The notes beneath the pieces were generated by a model. That model was not told where the DNA came from. It ran no database searches and saw only the letters and a program-made list of their open reading frames with translations. From Lunularia cruciata (Eukaryota > Streptophyta > Marchantiopsida > Lunulariales > Lunulariaceae): a stretch of 64,000 bases of DNA. How positions within the stretch are numbered: the first letter of the stretch is position 1; every line of letters starts with the position of its first letter. Shown here piece by piece: positions 34,442 to 48,720 of the stretch. The DNA is taken from NCBI GenBank assembly GCA_948567375.1, contig OX419755.1:83284218-83348217 (forward strand), read 5' to 3'. A program made the translations under genes and the position numbers.

Positions 34442-37400
34442 GACTGGAGCTGCTACGCATCGGTTCGAAACTGAAGGCATTGACTGGATTGAACGCAATA
34501 AAGTGTTGATGAGCTCATCATTCAACATGTACGTTTCAACAGTGAACCAATATTGCAGCTGCTCTAACTAGCAGCTGGAAACGGAGTAGTAACTTTTACT
34601 CTTTGTTTAATTTGCGAAGAAAATTTCTTTCTGCAATAAAGGATCATGAATCTGTACAACTTTACATATGACATTGGAATTGTTGTACATATTAACTCGT
34701 GTAACAATCTGAGAATGTCGTACATACTGCTGTTCAAACTTCGGATGTTTACCAACACTACTGTCGAGTGTAGGATTAATGGAACTGGATGTTTGTCAGT
34801 TTGTTAGTCCCTGCATCCTTGAGATGGTATTGTCATTTGTATGATTGGAAACTTTTCATGTATGTCAACATATCTGCATTTGACATTTATGCACAATAGT
34901 ATTCACAACTAGAAATCGTGAAGAGAGCGTTCCTCCACTCTGACGACAAGAAGTCGAAGCGGAGTAACTTGAATTTCAATGCTCCAAAGCACGCTTGGTA
35001 CTTAGACAGAGAAAAAATATATGACAGGAGATAATCTTCTCTCTCCACGGAATAACATCGTCCTGGTCAAATCGCATTGAATCGACTTTCGCAGTATGCC
35101 ATTGGCTGATCTGCCTGACACCTTACAGTCCATCGAGAGCTGGTACTGTAGATATGAGCGTGTGGACGACTGACAGATCTTTGAAACCCAATTCTGCTTC
35201 GGAACCTGAAAGTGTTCCCTATACAGCGCAACAGGTTGGTTCACTTTGGACTTTTGCTCTCTAAACTCGAGGATTCGGAACTCCGAGTTTGACAACGAAA
35301 GACCTGTAGACAATTTTAATAACATATGCTTCGCTCTTACCGTCTTGACTTTAGGGGAATACCTGCAGAGACGCTTGATTCAACATAAGAATGTACCATA
35401 ACTGAAAGAATTTTCTTTGTTCTTTTAGTACTCTGGTTTGCCTCTGCCACCACATGAATGCTTAGGTCTGCTTGCTTTGATTATAATGGTTTTGGATTCA
35501 GTTTTCCGATTCAGGGCGTCAATATCGTTGGATACATATTTATTTATCAACTATCTAGAGGCAACAGTCCTTTATATCCTCTTCGAGTTTTCAAAAAAAG
35601 TGAATGAATCTGTAAAATCTAACCATCGCTTCAGTTTGGTTCTAAGATGTACTTATTAGCACCAACGATCAATAGTTCTAAAAGATTATGATATTTCCAA
35701 AGATTGATCTAACTATAATTCATGTTTATTGCTGCTATTAGTGTAATGATAGCTCTCCCATTTTGAGATTGGCATTTGGTCCACATAAATTTCTTGTGTT
35801 TTCAGGTCCACCACTAGTATGATATCACAAGATTCATCATCGCCTAGTATCAAAGAACACATTTCTTCATGTTTGTATTTCGGTGTCATGTACCATATCT
35901 ATCTGTATTATACTCGTTTCTTTCTAACTCTACAATAATGCATAGGCATGGGAGCAAAAACTATTTGAATTGCATTGAAATGTAATATAACCAATCCATT
36001 CGATCACCCCTTATTCGAAGCATGCTGGCTGTGCACCATCTGAATTTTTGTCATTCTTGTAATTACATCCTGGAAATTAGCAATAAATTCATTGCTGTAC
36101 AAAGAGCATCGTTTAATGCAATCCATAAGAGAAAAATCAAACTAAGTAAATTTTGTTGGATGCTCTAGCGATCTACAGGCAGATGAACTTATATCATTCA
36201 AATGTGCCAGTTATAATAGGATAGATAGTCAATGCCAAGCTCTTAGGGCGTAGCCTTATTTTGGACTCGTGTTTACTTGTTGGGTTTGAAGGGGTCTTGA
36301 ATCCTCTATGCTATCCTATGTTAGTCTGCAAACTCACTTATATATGTCGTTTTTACCCGAATCTTGAGAAGGGTGGTCATATGTAAGTTAACTTGCGAAT
36401 TCCCAATAGATAATAAAATGATATTACAACGGTACATTCTTCTTTCCTTCTTCCCCCTATAATCTATACCCATGCCAACTACAGGTTTGACTGGCACCCA
36501 AAGATTATGAACAGTGGTAATAATATTCAAATCCTTGTCGAAGGAAGACCAATATGCCAGACAAGTCAGTCACTTTGAGCAAAAGCCATCAAATCTGAAA
36601 TTCCATACTGCATGTTACGTTGTGCAACGAGAGATTGAACTGTTATTCACACATGGTACTCGTGTTTTCTATCGATATCACTTGCTTTATCTTTTTCTAA
36701 TGATCTTTCATTGCTCTTGTCCATCAGAACTGTTTTGTTGGTTGTACCCTCTCTTTCGTTTTCTGGCTTCTTAATCTTATGCGGCCGCATCGCCTTACCG
36801 AACATTGTCGTAGAAAGGGAGTCCCGTTGATGACATCGTTTCTGCTCTCTTGAAACTTCTCTTGAATTGAAGATCAGATCCACTGTAGCAAGGCATCATC
36901 CACATCTGATTTGGGGTGGGTCAACATCGTAATACGGAAATCATCGTGATAACACTTTCATGGTACCTCATCATAGTAATATAAAATCATGAGTGAATGG
37001 TCTCTCGCTCATGTGTGGTGATCGGCTTGTAAAGTTCGTCCTTTAGTTGTCACTGTCCTCTACAAACACTACTCGCTTCTCGTCACTTTTGCTGGTTACA
37101 TATCCATGACTTTCTTGAGTTCCGGAGAGCGCATGATCTCAGATGACAGCATCTTTATAGTTTCTCTTTCTTTATCATCAGTGTCCATCATCAAGAAAAA
37201 GAGTGTTCAAGTTGGCTATACTCTATTCGTCCCACTTCAAACAATTGAACGATGGGTAGATACTCATAGTACGAAAAGTTGGCCAAATGGAAGGTGGATT
37301 TATCTTGTACTTGCCTGCCCCCTTACATGCTTCTGTGCCGGCTTTATTGCATAAGTTTCAAAAAACTCTCATTACTAGGCAGCGCATAGTTTTGCTAAAA

Positions 37401-39602
37401 GAATAGGATTCGTAAATAGATGTGAAGGTGTTGTCTTGCATCTTCTTACTTATGCCATTGTGACGTGACATCTTGCCTTCCCGTTGCTACATAGCTCTTG
37501 CAATTTAATTCCAAGCATATAGTGACTTTGGAAATTTCGAATAACCTAATGCTTTTTTTTTCCTTACAATATTACCTATGAAAAGTATGACAAACTGCAT
37601 TTGTAAAGTGCGTTAACTAGCCAGAAATGGATAAATTCTTTGATTAATTTTAAGCGAAATTGATTCAAATCTATTTGTCTAATGTCAAGTCAAATGATAA
37701 ATTTTTAAATAAAAATATTTTTAAAGATCTATATGTTGAAAATTAATGAATATTCTTTGATGGTAGCATCTTATTTGTACCAAACTTTATGTATTTATAG
37801 AGGGTGGCAACGAGATTGTTAAATAAGCAGATTCATGAGTTTGAACATTTCTTATTTTTTCTCAACATGAAGATCTTATTTAATTTTAGTGTTAGAAGCA
37901 AAATTTTATTCCACAAAATATATATTTATATAATTTAATTATTTTATGCAATTTTATGCAATTTTTTACTTTCAAAATATTATTTCATTTCTGAAATTTT
38001 TTAATTAATACTTATAGACCTAATGATACATCTTACAATATCAAATATATAAGGGTTTATAATATAATGTACGCTTATTATTATATAGGTAATAGATCTT
38101 CAATAGATAGATATGGCCTAGATAATTACTTATAACTTCTAGTTTAAAAATTACTTAGCATACATGTCACTATAAAACTAAAATCACATTTTTTAACCAT
38201 CTGATAAATCTTTTAAATAAAATTAATAGAAAATCTCAATCGATTTAATAACCTGCTATCTGATGTAATCCTCTTTGATTGACTATAATTAAGGTTAAAG
38301 CTTACACCTAATTAAGGATGTTGACTACATGGAAAGATTTGCGACAGGATTCTTTCCCGCGCAAATTGATAGATGAACTAGTAATAGCTAGAAGGTCTAT
38401 GATAATGAGGTTTCTGAGTATCATAATAATTCATATATCATCATATTTACTATTATTATTAATAAACCTTATATTAGTTACACATATAAAAAATATTCTA
38501 ACTTAGAGTAATTTCTCAAGACTATATAAATATATTAAAAAATATTAATTAAATATAGAATTTTTATATATCCTTGCATGTTATGAAAATCCATATGAAA
38601 AATTATCCGAAAGATTATGAATAGCTTGTTTGTTCATACTTTCAATCATTAAAAAGAAAGTTACTTTTAGAGACATTTTACCTTTACCTTACGTTTATCT
38701 GGATAATTCAACACTTGCATCTCGATTTGACATCAAAAGAAAATACGATAGTTTAGTCTACTTTATACATTTATGCCAAAAGATGTCAAAAAAATACTCG
38801 GTTGAAATTTTCTACCATCAATCTCAAGAAAATATGACTAAATATAGTAGGTTGAATTCTTTTACAGTCAATCTGAACAATTGGAACTTGAATCCTACCA
38901 ATATCAAATTAGATTATTGAATTAGCTATTAAGTTATCTTCATAGCAAATGAGAAATTGCAAGGAATGTAATTTTCCATGCATAAGGAAGATTTCGAAAT
39001 GATAATTTATGACAAATCTACTCCAATAACCCTTACTTTTAGTCTTTATTAAACTTAAACTTATCCCTTTATCTTCCATAAGTTTTGAAAGAAATATACA
39101 TTCATCACATGAGTTATGGTGAGTATGAGTTATTTATTCCCTTATGGTGATATATGCGATTTCCTAATATTGCCTGAAGGAGAATATAGATATATATTAT
39201 ATTCAAGGAAGGGTGTACTAAAAAACAGTTCTTTGTAAGAGAATGTCCTTTCAGTGATAAGACATTTAATTACTGATAAGACATTAATTAAGACATCTAG
39301 TGGTTACCAAATGAATCAAATTAAAACAAATAAGCAAGGTCAGAAAACTGATTTTCCTACTTGATAAATTGTTACACTTAATCATTTTTAATTGAAGGTA
39401 CATATTTTTGGTGACATGTAGCTCTTCTTGTCGTGCTTCTTTCTTTCGATAGAATTTCGTATTTTTGTGGTCCTCGTTGCATGGTTGAGTAGCATGAAGG
39501 TTCTTGCACGTTTCTAGTATGAATGTATTGATGGGTCATATTCGATGAGAGTGGAGTAAAGTGTTTTATTGATGTCATAGTCCTTTTTATATATTAACTA
39601 AG
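34442..39602. other. PEBP 3' flank and long intergenic region, no gene recognised
   Basis: 34442 to about 35400 is moderately GC-rich and may contain the PEBP 3' UTR. From about 37500 the DNA is very AT-rich. The small open frames show no known domain, and I found no LTR or TIR in it. Confidence 0.45.
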
Positions 39603-39665
39603 GGTCTTCCCATCCTTCGTGTTTTCTACGCGGTCGCCCTTTTCATGTTTTATATATTAACTAAG
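39585..39665 (+). mobile_element. 45-bp LINE-tail insertion with an 18-bp target-site duplication
   Basis: TTTTATATATTAACTAAG occurs at 39585-39602 and again at 39648-39665. Between them are exactly 45 bp (39603-39647): GGTCTTCCCATCCTTCGTG, then TTTTCTACGCGGTCGCCC, then TTTTCATG. This is the last part of the 3' tail found in the LINE-like element. The perfect long duplication marks it as an inserted piece, extremely 5'-truncated. Confidence 0.85.
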
Positions 39666-42291
39666 ATAGCTATTGGCCTAAACTTGACTCGAGAGATAGA
39701 TCAGAATAAATGAAGAAAGTGACCAAGTAAGAAATTATGTGGAAAATTTTGGTCCTAATCCTATGATATATATTGGCAGAAAAAGGAATCAAACTAAAAT
39801 GCATCAAAAAAATAATAGAGTAAAAAGATCTGTAAATATTTCTCACGTCCTGTTTTAATACTCGTCTAAATATTGTATTATTTCTTCTTGTTTTACTTGA
39901 TTTATTTTGGTAAAGCTTTCAAGTCCTCTTCTAATCTTTTTATAAATTGAATAATACTTCTAAAGAATATATTTTTTCTTCTTGTTTTACTTGATTTCTT
40001 GTGGTAAAGCTTGCTATGTTTCTCTTTGCGGTGGTTATTAGCACCGAAACATTTCCAGTATTTTACAAGTTTGCATTTATCTTTCCATGATTAACCAAAC
40101 TACAACGTACCAAGCCTTTATGCTAATTATCTAACAAAGTTAATCACCAACATCACAAGTATCAAATCTTTTTGTCAAACTTGTATTCCTTTATAACGAC
40201 AGGTTTTAATTGAAAAATCAAAACTCGTGATTGAAATCGACTCACTTCAATAAATATGAACAGGATAGTCCTCAAGCGTTGAGTAAGATGACTCTAAATT
40301 CTTTAAATTGTTCTATAAAAAGTAAACCAAAAGGTTAGAAACTAAAAGAATATACACGTCAACGGGCAGTGATTGCTCACACTTTACTCTTTTTTCTTAT
40401 TCAATTACACTCAGAAATTTGACATCCATCAAACACTTAACATTGTCTCTAGTTCACTACAATCTTGTGAGACACTCCATCCAGCCTATAACTGAATTTA
40501 GGAAAACCTATATGACATTTTCTTATTTTACTGCAAAGTTCAGTTTAGAATTAACTGTAATTCTGTAAAATTTGTGACTCACGTCTCCATACACTCCATA
40601 ACCTTATAGTTGAATCTAGGAACACCCAAGCCATATTACTATTTTACTACGGAACTCAATAAAAAGACGCATTGAAACCCCTAACTAAGCGAACCCAGCG
40701 ATAGTGTAATCTGGACCGCTTTATTACAGAGCACCACAAGAATCTTACAACTATAAATTGAGTTCGTGTCGAAAGTATACCCTAATTAATTACCTAGTGC
40801 CATTTACAGTCCTTCCGCCTATCATCTACTGCATCGTAAGTAATTGTTAATCTAAACCTGCTCGCATAAATATCAGACTTGGCCCGATTGCAATATCTGC
40901 TTGCCTGAAGGCGGTATTACTCCTTCATTTTACGTACTGGAGGGAAACATCGTTACGAGAAAGCGGGTTGGGACTACAAGAATGCGTGTCAGTATATGGC
41001 ACTACAAGAATGCGTGTCAGTATATGGCACTACAAGCAGAGAGTTAAGTGCAGATGAACAGAACCACCGATCCTGAAGAGAATATGGGGGCCTCTGCATT
41101 GTAGGAATCCTTGAATCACTTGTAACATTCGAGTCAAGCGTTTCGAGATCGCCATGAATACGGTTTTCAGGTGAACGACATGCATAGGAATAACAACAGT
41201 AACTGAAGGGCTGGTTAGGTCCGGCACACTTTGAGCCACACCAAATCGAGGACAAAATTTGTGACGTAATGGACCTGCAAAAGTCAAAACGCACCCTTGG
41301 CATCGGGACGTTTAGCAACAGCTTGATAATTAAGAGACACAATGCTTTGAAACAGACTTCCAGTCTTATCTTGAAAGCTCCATAGGAACTCAGCAAATTA
41401 GCTTTACATTAACCAGGCAGAAGCCCGCCATTTTCTCATGCAAAATATCCCCCTTGGCCTGGACAGACTAACCTGTGCACTAACCTACTATTCAATGCTT
41501 CACTTCATGAGAGTCCATGCATACTACAAAAGCAGATCCCTCCTAGCGACTGAATCCTAGTTGCCATAAACTTGACTCGTTATCCCCCTCTCCTTACAAC
41601 AGCCAAAGCTGGCAAACTTCTACATCAGGCCGCGTAAAAAAACAACACCTGGCCCAGAACTCTGGGCCCAGCGGTCACCCTTACCATTCACCTTCCTGGT
41701 AACAATTTTCCTGACAACCTGCAGTCTGCATAACAATTCTCATCCGGAAACTGCCCCATCCTCGGAGCAACTTACAGAGTGCACTAAAGACAAGCCCCAT
41801 CTTTGCCGTGCAAAAAGTGGTGTCAGGATATGACTGAACAATGCCCATCATTTTGGGAAGCTTCTACCTAAATCTGGATCACGTACTTTGGGCTCTCCCA
41901 AAAGGGGTGGAGACTGCCTTGCAAGGTGCGTCATCTTATCACAAGTGATGTTAAAATAATTAACTACCAGAAAGAATGGAACTTAGACAACATAACGCTA
42001 GGCGAAGTTTCAATTTGCAATCAGACTAAGTACACCAAAGGTCTCGATTCCACTCCTTTGTATGAAGAAACGCTAGCCCTAATCACACTTGATGTTTCTG
42101 TAGATTCTTCTGACAAAAGTTGACGACCCAAGATAACCCACAGCACCTGCACATGCGTTTGACTGTCTGTCAGTATCAAAATATCTTCAAAGACTGTCAA
42201 TCAAGACATGCTGAGCCAGGAAAAGAGCATAGTCCTGTTACGCTCCACAAAATAACGTTTGTAGAAGCTATATAAAAGTGATGGTGCATAT
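39666..42291. other. AT-rich spacer and probable 3' region of the TM9SF gene
   Basis: 39666-40700 is AT-rich with a degenerate duplication near 40460-40640. From about 40980 to 42291 the composition is genic, and it may be the 3' UTR of the minus-strand TM9SF gene. No coding domain was recognised. A 28-bp tandem repeat (40973-41036) lies at its left edge. Confidence 0.4.
40973..41036. repeat. 28-bp tandem repeat, 2.3 copies
   Basis: ACTACAAGAATGCGTGTCAG plus TATATGGC repeats exactly at 40973 and 41001, then ACTACAAG again at 41029. Confidence 0.93.
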
Positions 42292-45200
42292 TCACTTAAA
42301 ATGACGCATAACCAGATGACGAAGGCCTGACCGCCAAGATACGGACATCCAGACTTTACGCAATTCAAAACAAAAGAAACCACTCTTGTTCTCTCAGCCA
42401 ACTCGTCATGTTCGACAGTCACTCACCGCAAAGTATGCCTAGCCCGATACAGAACATCGCGGTGTAACCGAAGTAGAAGCTTGTTTGGAAGAACCCGGAC
42501 ATCTTTGTTTTCATGAAGTAGTAGTATATGGAGTACAGGTATACATAACCAGCCGTTGATGCTGCAGAAAAGAATGATGTCCATTGCCAGTGATAATTCT
42601 CTGCATTAAGCAGGAAGTATGTCCCAACTATGGTGACACAAACAGTGACGATCACCAAAATCAGGAAGACAAGGAGCATGAACCCATAAACGTAGTATAC
42701 CTGCAAAAGACAACCAAATTCAGGAAGTCAGCAAAAAGACACGAGTCCACCTCACGCCAGAGTAAAACTTCACGACCATACTCTATACAACCATTGTCAA
42801 AGAACAGAAAACATCAGTCATGCTGCTTATAATATCTGAAAATGTGACAGATGACATTGTAACGACGATCTGGCGTGGTTGATCTCCAACTACCCTATTC
42901 GAAATGATAAGAGCGAATATTTACCTTGTAGTTCCAAAAAGATGTGAAGACAAAGTACATCTCTATGAAGATGCTTCCGAACGGCAGCAACCCACCCATC
43001 AATGCAACCACCGACGGTGTAAGATACCATTTCTTTTCAGGAATAGGTCGAGGGATGGTCTTCACTCTACAAGGATTATCAGGTACTCCACTCCAATTCC
43101 GACCAACCACGGTTCCAAGAAGCGCTAGAGGGAAAGAAATGAACGCCCAGATTATGAAAACCACGACCTAAAACACAACTAACAGTTAGTACAAGTGATT
43201 TTATGCAGCAGACGTGGCCAGAAGATAAACGACTACTAGGCTCCCGATGAACTAAGTTTAGGTAGCAAAGAATGCAGTGCCTACTTCGAAAACTCAATAA
43301 TAAAGTAAAACACCAGTGCTTTTCAACATCTCACCATTGTTCCGAAGGGAATGGCAGCCAGAGAATGGTAGAATATGGCCACTGTGTTCAGGAGAAAGCC
43401 AATTCCGAAACAAGTGAAAGGGAATAGAGAAGCTGTGAGGAGCATGGACTTGATCCAGTGCTTGCCTGCATAGAAAGTGATTACGATCAGTGCCCAAACA
43501 CCCCTTGCTTCCATTTACCTGAAGACCCACCTTCAACGATAAACTTGCTCAAATTTGGTATTGCAGACTTGCTTAAATGTGGGTTCCGTATGAAGATAAG
43601 ATGACTTGCATATCGAGATTAAACAATCTTGGCTAGGTCTCCTGATAGATTCAAAGGTCAGGCGTTACCATCGTTACGAGAGTAAAAACCTCCACTGACA
43701 TAACCGGCAATGAAAGACGTAAGGGCATAGCAGACAATAAAGGTTGTGACGATAGCTCCACGCCTGCAAAGCAGAACATTCAGGACATCGCTTAAGCTTC
43801 CCAAATGGCTGTCCGTGCCTATCTACCCCTGTGTACATCTAAGAGATGTCCACGCAGAGTCGGCGAATGTCAACATCAAATGTCACGAAGTAGTTCAAAA
43901 TGAGTTGTACTCGACGCCAAATTTGTTTCAACTAGGCATGGGAGTATACATTACTCGTAAGTTAAACCAAATTTATTCATCTACGTTCATAAATACGAAC
44001 TAACGATCACATAATTTCTTCAATTTTCATTTATCCCAGAAATGGCCACCAAACAAGCTTTGTACCGTGTAGAAAATGACTCATCGGACTTTAAAGAGAG
44101 TAACATACCCGACGTAGAGCATCCCAATGATGGCAAAGAGAATAACCAAGAGGATAAGCATGGCTAGCTGAGCCCCTGTTCCAACAAGTGCTGAAAGAAG
44201 TACTAGATTGCGAGGAGACCGGAAAACATCACCGTGGACCAACTTCCACCCTGATTCTTCACTCACATCCGTCTGCTGCAATAATACATTTTGAATCCGT
44301 CAACACTCTCAGATGCTTGCTCGAACAGAAAAGATAGGTTAGCTTTAATTAAGAGTGTAAGGTCTTCAGGGCCCTGTACAGTTCCCTCTGGATGAAGTGA
44401 AGTGAAGTAACAAACCGTAATGACAAAACACCAGCGCAACTGAGACCAATGGAAGAGAAAAAGCTATGTATATAGTAAACAAAGCACATATTTCAAAATA
44501 CCCGATAACCCAGCGAATAGAGAGTAATTATTTCCTTGACCGACTAAACGCCCCTGCTTGAGAAACAGTACTTTCTGACGAACAATGTCCTGAGAAACGA
44601 GAACCATTTTGTTACACATTGCGAGTCCAGATGTGATGTTTTGAGTGAATGAATATGAAACCGTTCGTAAGAACACGGTTCTATACCCACGTAGTACTGG
44701 ACAGGATATAACATTGTGATCAAGGTATGAGAAGTGAATCCCTAATTATTGTCCCTCATGGTGGTGAGCAACGTCTCTTGGTAATTTGTACCTGGAACGA
44801 GGGTTAGAGTCACGGACAGTAACCTAGATAGCTAATCAATTATACTGTAGAGAGTGTACTTCGAATAATCTGTCCCGGCAGACGAGGTTTAAGATTGGGA
44901 AAACGTCCTAAAGATCGTAATTCCCAAGAGCCGTGTATGAGGACTAGGATTCCCCCCTGCATGTTATATGTCAACATGAGTCTATCAACAGTAACACCGA
45001 AAGAACGTAGCAATACTTTCTTAGGAAGTCTGCGCAAAAAACTAAATGACTTCATCAGTGCCTCTATGGATGTATAGGGTTGTAGTTCCGCTACCTCTAC
45101 GTACCGAGTTTTTCTGTCAGGTTCATGAGTGTCCATATATAGGTATACGAGAACAGAAGCCGTTCTGGGAACGGGTTATCCAGAGCTCATGAAGTGCAAA

Positions 45201-48200
45201 TGATCGGTAAGCAAGATGTACATGATTCACAATGCTAGAATAGTGGCCATATATATGGAGAGTTATTATAATGATAGAGTCCGCAGTATGTTAGGGAGAG
45301 AGATGCACACGTAGGCCGAATGGAGTACCATGAAACAGGGAAGGAAGCCTTGAGAGGAAAAGAAGTGAAGGAATGGCTAACGAATCAGATAACATGTCCA
45401 TTACTAGTTGTCAGAGTTGGTATGTTATTGTGGTACAGGATGTATAACGACTGTACCCCACAAACATGTAATCAGGTAGTGTCCATGACCCCTTCGAGAT
45501 ACAGTACTAGGCAACTAAAGCTCCTTGAAAACTATAGACTCAACATCGACACAAGGCGATCATGCAGTAATAAGCAAGAAGAAACACGTTCAGAAGGAAG
45601 AGCTGGTCATTTCCCTAGAGTAGCACAAGTGGAAAACTACGAATAAGATCATCCAACGAACAAATAAAGGAGATGAAATAAGAAAAATCACGTTCAGAAG
45701 TAAAAGCTGGTCATTTCCCTAGAATAGCACAAGTGGAAACCTACGAATAACATCATCCAACGAACAAATAAAAGAGATGAAGTAAGACGAATCACGTTTA
45801 GAAGTAAAAGCTGGTCATTTTCCCAGAGTCGTTCAAGTGGAGCCCTACATACAAGACAATCCAAAGACCAAATAAAATTTCCGTAAATAAAGTTTGACTT
45901 ACCAATGTCTCCAAGTCATCATCTTCTTTCGCATATTTTGCGTAGTCATTCCTCAATGTGCGCATAAGGATCATAGAAACAAGGCCGGTTAAAAAGATGA
46001 CCATCATGAAGGAGTTGAAGATGGAAAACCAGTGAATCTGCAGACACAATGTACGAATATTATAACCTATTTCCAGTGGCGTGGCGATTTCGCACAGCAC
46101 ATTGCTTCAATCTACTTTTCACTTCACCCGTTCACCGGCCCAGCTGCCTTTCTTGGTGTTGATCACTTTCTGTAATGTGCCTTGGAACCTAGATAGGTTC
46201 CACGAATGGCCGCAGACATTGTGCACATTCCACTCGTTGCCAATAAAAGGCTACCCGGCGATGAGGTTACGAGTACCCCTTATTCAGATAAATATCGTGT
46301 AGCAAGCATGAAATTCAGGTAGGAATCACAACATATCAGCAAGATGTCCACTATCAACTGCTTCTTTTCAAACACGCTCTTCACCCAACTTCTTCCCCTT
46401 TCGACGTAAAACCCAGACTAAACACAACCTGTCAATTCCGTTAATGTCTGCACCAAGTTCCACTCAATCACTCCCAAAGGGGCTTCACTACCTGCTGCAA
46501 ACTGTCACCCCAATTCAACTGAGAACTAAATAATTATTTCTATGAGCCTTGCGGAGCTAGGTCACGAAGTGTAGGAGGAGGAAAGAACCTATACCTGATG
46601 CTCGAAGAAGGGATAGTCCAAATAGGCATCAAAACGCCTTGCAAAAGGTGTCTCGACCTCTACCCATTTAACAGAGTAGGTCAGCTCCAAGGGCCGTCCA
46701 GGTACGATGGGTTGAGGGTTATCTTGTGTTAAATTTACTTGAATAATCTGCATATGTGATCGATAAATATCAGGTGATCTGAGCGCCAAAATACTTCAAT
46801 CAGTAAAATTCCACACCATTTAAAATCACTTCCAGACATTGTAAGAGATGTCCACCTGATCACGATTGTACTTCACGATGAAATTCTTATGAGTATACAG
46901 AAGAGCTCTGTTGTTCTCATCTTTCTTTTCATTATGAGGTTCACCGACAAATCCTGTTACAAGGGGATCACGTTGATAACGAATGAGCACATCAACTGCA
47001 ATCAGTTTGTACAGGAAGCTAAAGAAACCGTATTTTGAGAAAAAGCAACATAATGCTAAAGCTACATACAATCGTTTGGGGAGAAAATATTTTGCTTACC
47101 CCAAAGTGGTAGGTCGTCTATAGTCCACGTCCATATGCACATCAGACATGCGACAACAACAAGATGTTGGTGAGAACAAACCACCAATCATATTGCGCAT
47201 CACGCGACACTTATAGCTTTGCCGCTGAACCAAATGTGCACTTGATGAAAACTGACGTAAGTCAAAATCAGACCGACGCTCGTAACGACGTTCGAAATGT
47301 CTATAGGTGGTGCTTAGCTTTCAACTGATAGAAACACAAGAGAGAACTAAGTCATAGCGCCGCACCCATGAAAAATTCAAACCAGTAGGTATTCTCAATT
47401 GCCTCTTTGAACTGCTTGGCATCCTCAACTTTCACCTCGTCCAGCTTACAAATGACGGTCTTCTCGACAGGGACTGCAGCAAGCCGACATATTCCAAACA
47501 GATCTAGGATGTAAGGGGTACAGGTCGTTTTGTCTCATGCGTATTACTCTACGTCCCTGTAATACATTGCTTGTCTAGAGCCCAGCACATGAAGGCGCCA
47601 TAAGAAGCTCACAACCTCCGGGGCAACGATCTTGATTTAACATGCCATGCATCGAAACATACGTTATGATGCACAACGTCATGCTCTTAATTCTTTTCCG
47701 CCTAGAGGGCCTATGAACCCACAACAATACATATACTTAAAGATGCGTCCCATACATGCATAATTAGCACAAGCATCATCTTCTCGACATTTCTCATCCT
47801 AGAGCAGTAAACAGGAGCTTACTTTTAAACTTTATCTCAATCTCACTGTCAATAAGCTCGTTGCCTTCCAGAACTTCTCCGAGTCCTCCCCATTTGTGAT
47901 TGGGTTCTCGTAGACTTGGTTTGCAAAATGGCAGGCTGTAGTAATTGTAAGTTTCTTGCGGATTGTTGTATGGACCCACTTTGTTCACCCAAAGAGTGAC
48001 AGGGTCACCATCTGCGTACTGCTCAGAACAGCCAGAACATAACTATATCAGGACGGGAAAGAACAGTCAAATAACAGGATTGACGTTCAGTAATTTAGTA
48101 CGGGGAAGCCAGATCTACATACTCGGCGAAATTGGACGGTCCTGAACCATCTAATCTATTTGCCGCGACGAGAGTTTAGAACTGGAACTCAAAGATGCTC

Positions 48201-48720
48201 GGTCAAGCAGGATATCCAAGAAAAAATTGCAATTTATATATCCACCATGTCAATCCGTTGTAAACCAGCAAGGTACAATTCGAGAAGATAGAATAGCGAG
48301 AAGAACCCTTCTAATGTGATCTTCTGATGTGACTTCATGTCCAGAAACATGTCTCCAGAAAGACTCAGACCTTTTCTCACTACAAAGTGGAACCGCGCCA
48401 GAACAAAGATTGTAACAATTAAATCGAATCCCAGGGTAAAATCGCTGTAAGATACGAAGTGAGAAAATCAAATGCAGATCGTAAAGGCCACTTGATCCGT
48501 TGAGGAAGAAAGGCGCGGTTCGCAGCAAGTCCCACTCCGAAAGATCTTACTCAGGTCACATGAAACGCTCACGAGGAAAGAAAGTAGGACCTGATAACTT
48601 AGACAAGAGCTCTCTAGTACACACCTTATGATCGTACTCTGAGGCTCCACAAGATTGGAGCAACAAAACGGCATAGAGGCAAACCGCCTGCCAAACCACA
48701 GTCCTCGCTATTTCCCGCAT
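42292..48720 (-). CDS. TMN1: Transmembrane 9 superfamily (TM9SF/EMP70) protein, TMN1 type, 13 exons
   Basis: Exons on the minus strand: 48720-48625, 48018-47823, 47473-47366, 47117-47100, 46953-46856, 46747-46595, 46037-45903, 44275-44109, 43763-43669, 43465-43335, 43167-42925, 42700-42427, and a short last exon ending at 42292. The first 12 join in frame with GT-AG introns. The protein has a signal peptide (1 to ~26), a luminal N-terminal domain ([27 protein letters not shown]) and nine membrane segments from [10 protein letters not shown] on. Family signatures include [27 protein letters not shown] and [11 protein letters not shown]9SF proteins work in the Golgi/endosomes in membrane-protein sorting. 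Exon 4 is an 18-nt microexon (47100-47117). The last exon is uncertain: an acceptor at 42326 gives 582 residues, one near 42353 gives 591. Neither ends in the usual K-x-D/E. Confidence 0.93.
45590..45845. repeat. 104-bp tandem repeat in TM9SF intron 7 (about 2.5 copies)
   Basis: AGCTGGTCATTTCCCTAGA recurs at 45601, 45705 and (diverged) 45809, exactly 104 bp apart, with CATCCAACGAACAAATAAA between. It ends close to the exon 7 donor at 45902. Confidence 0.9.
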
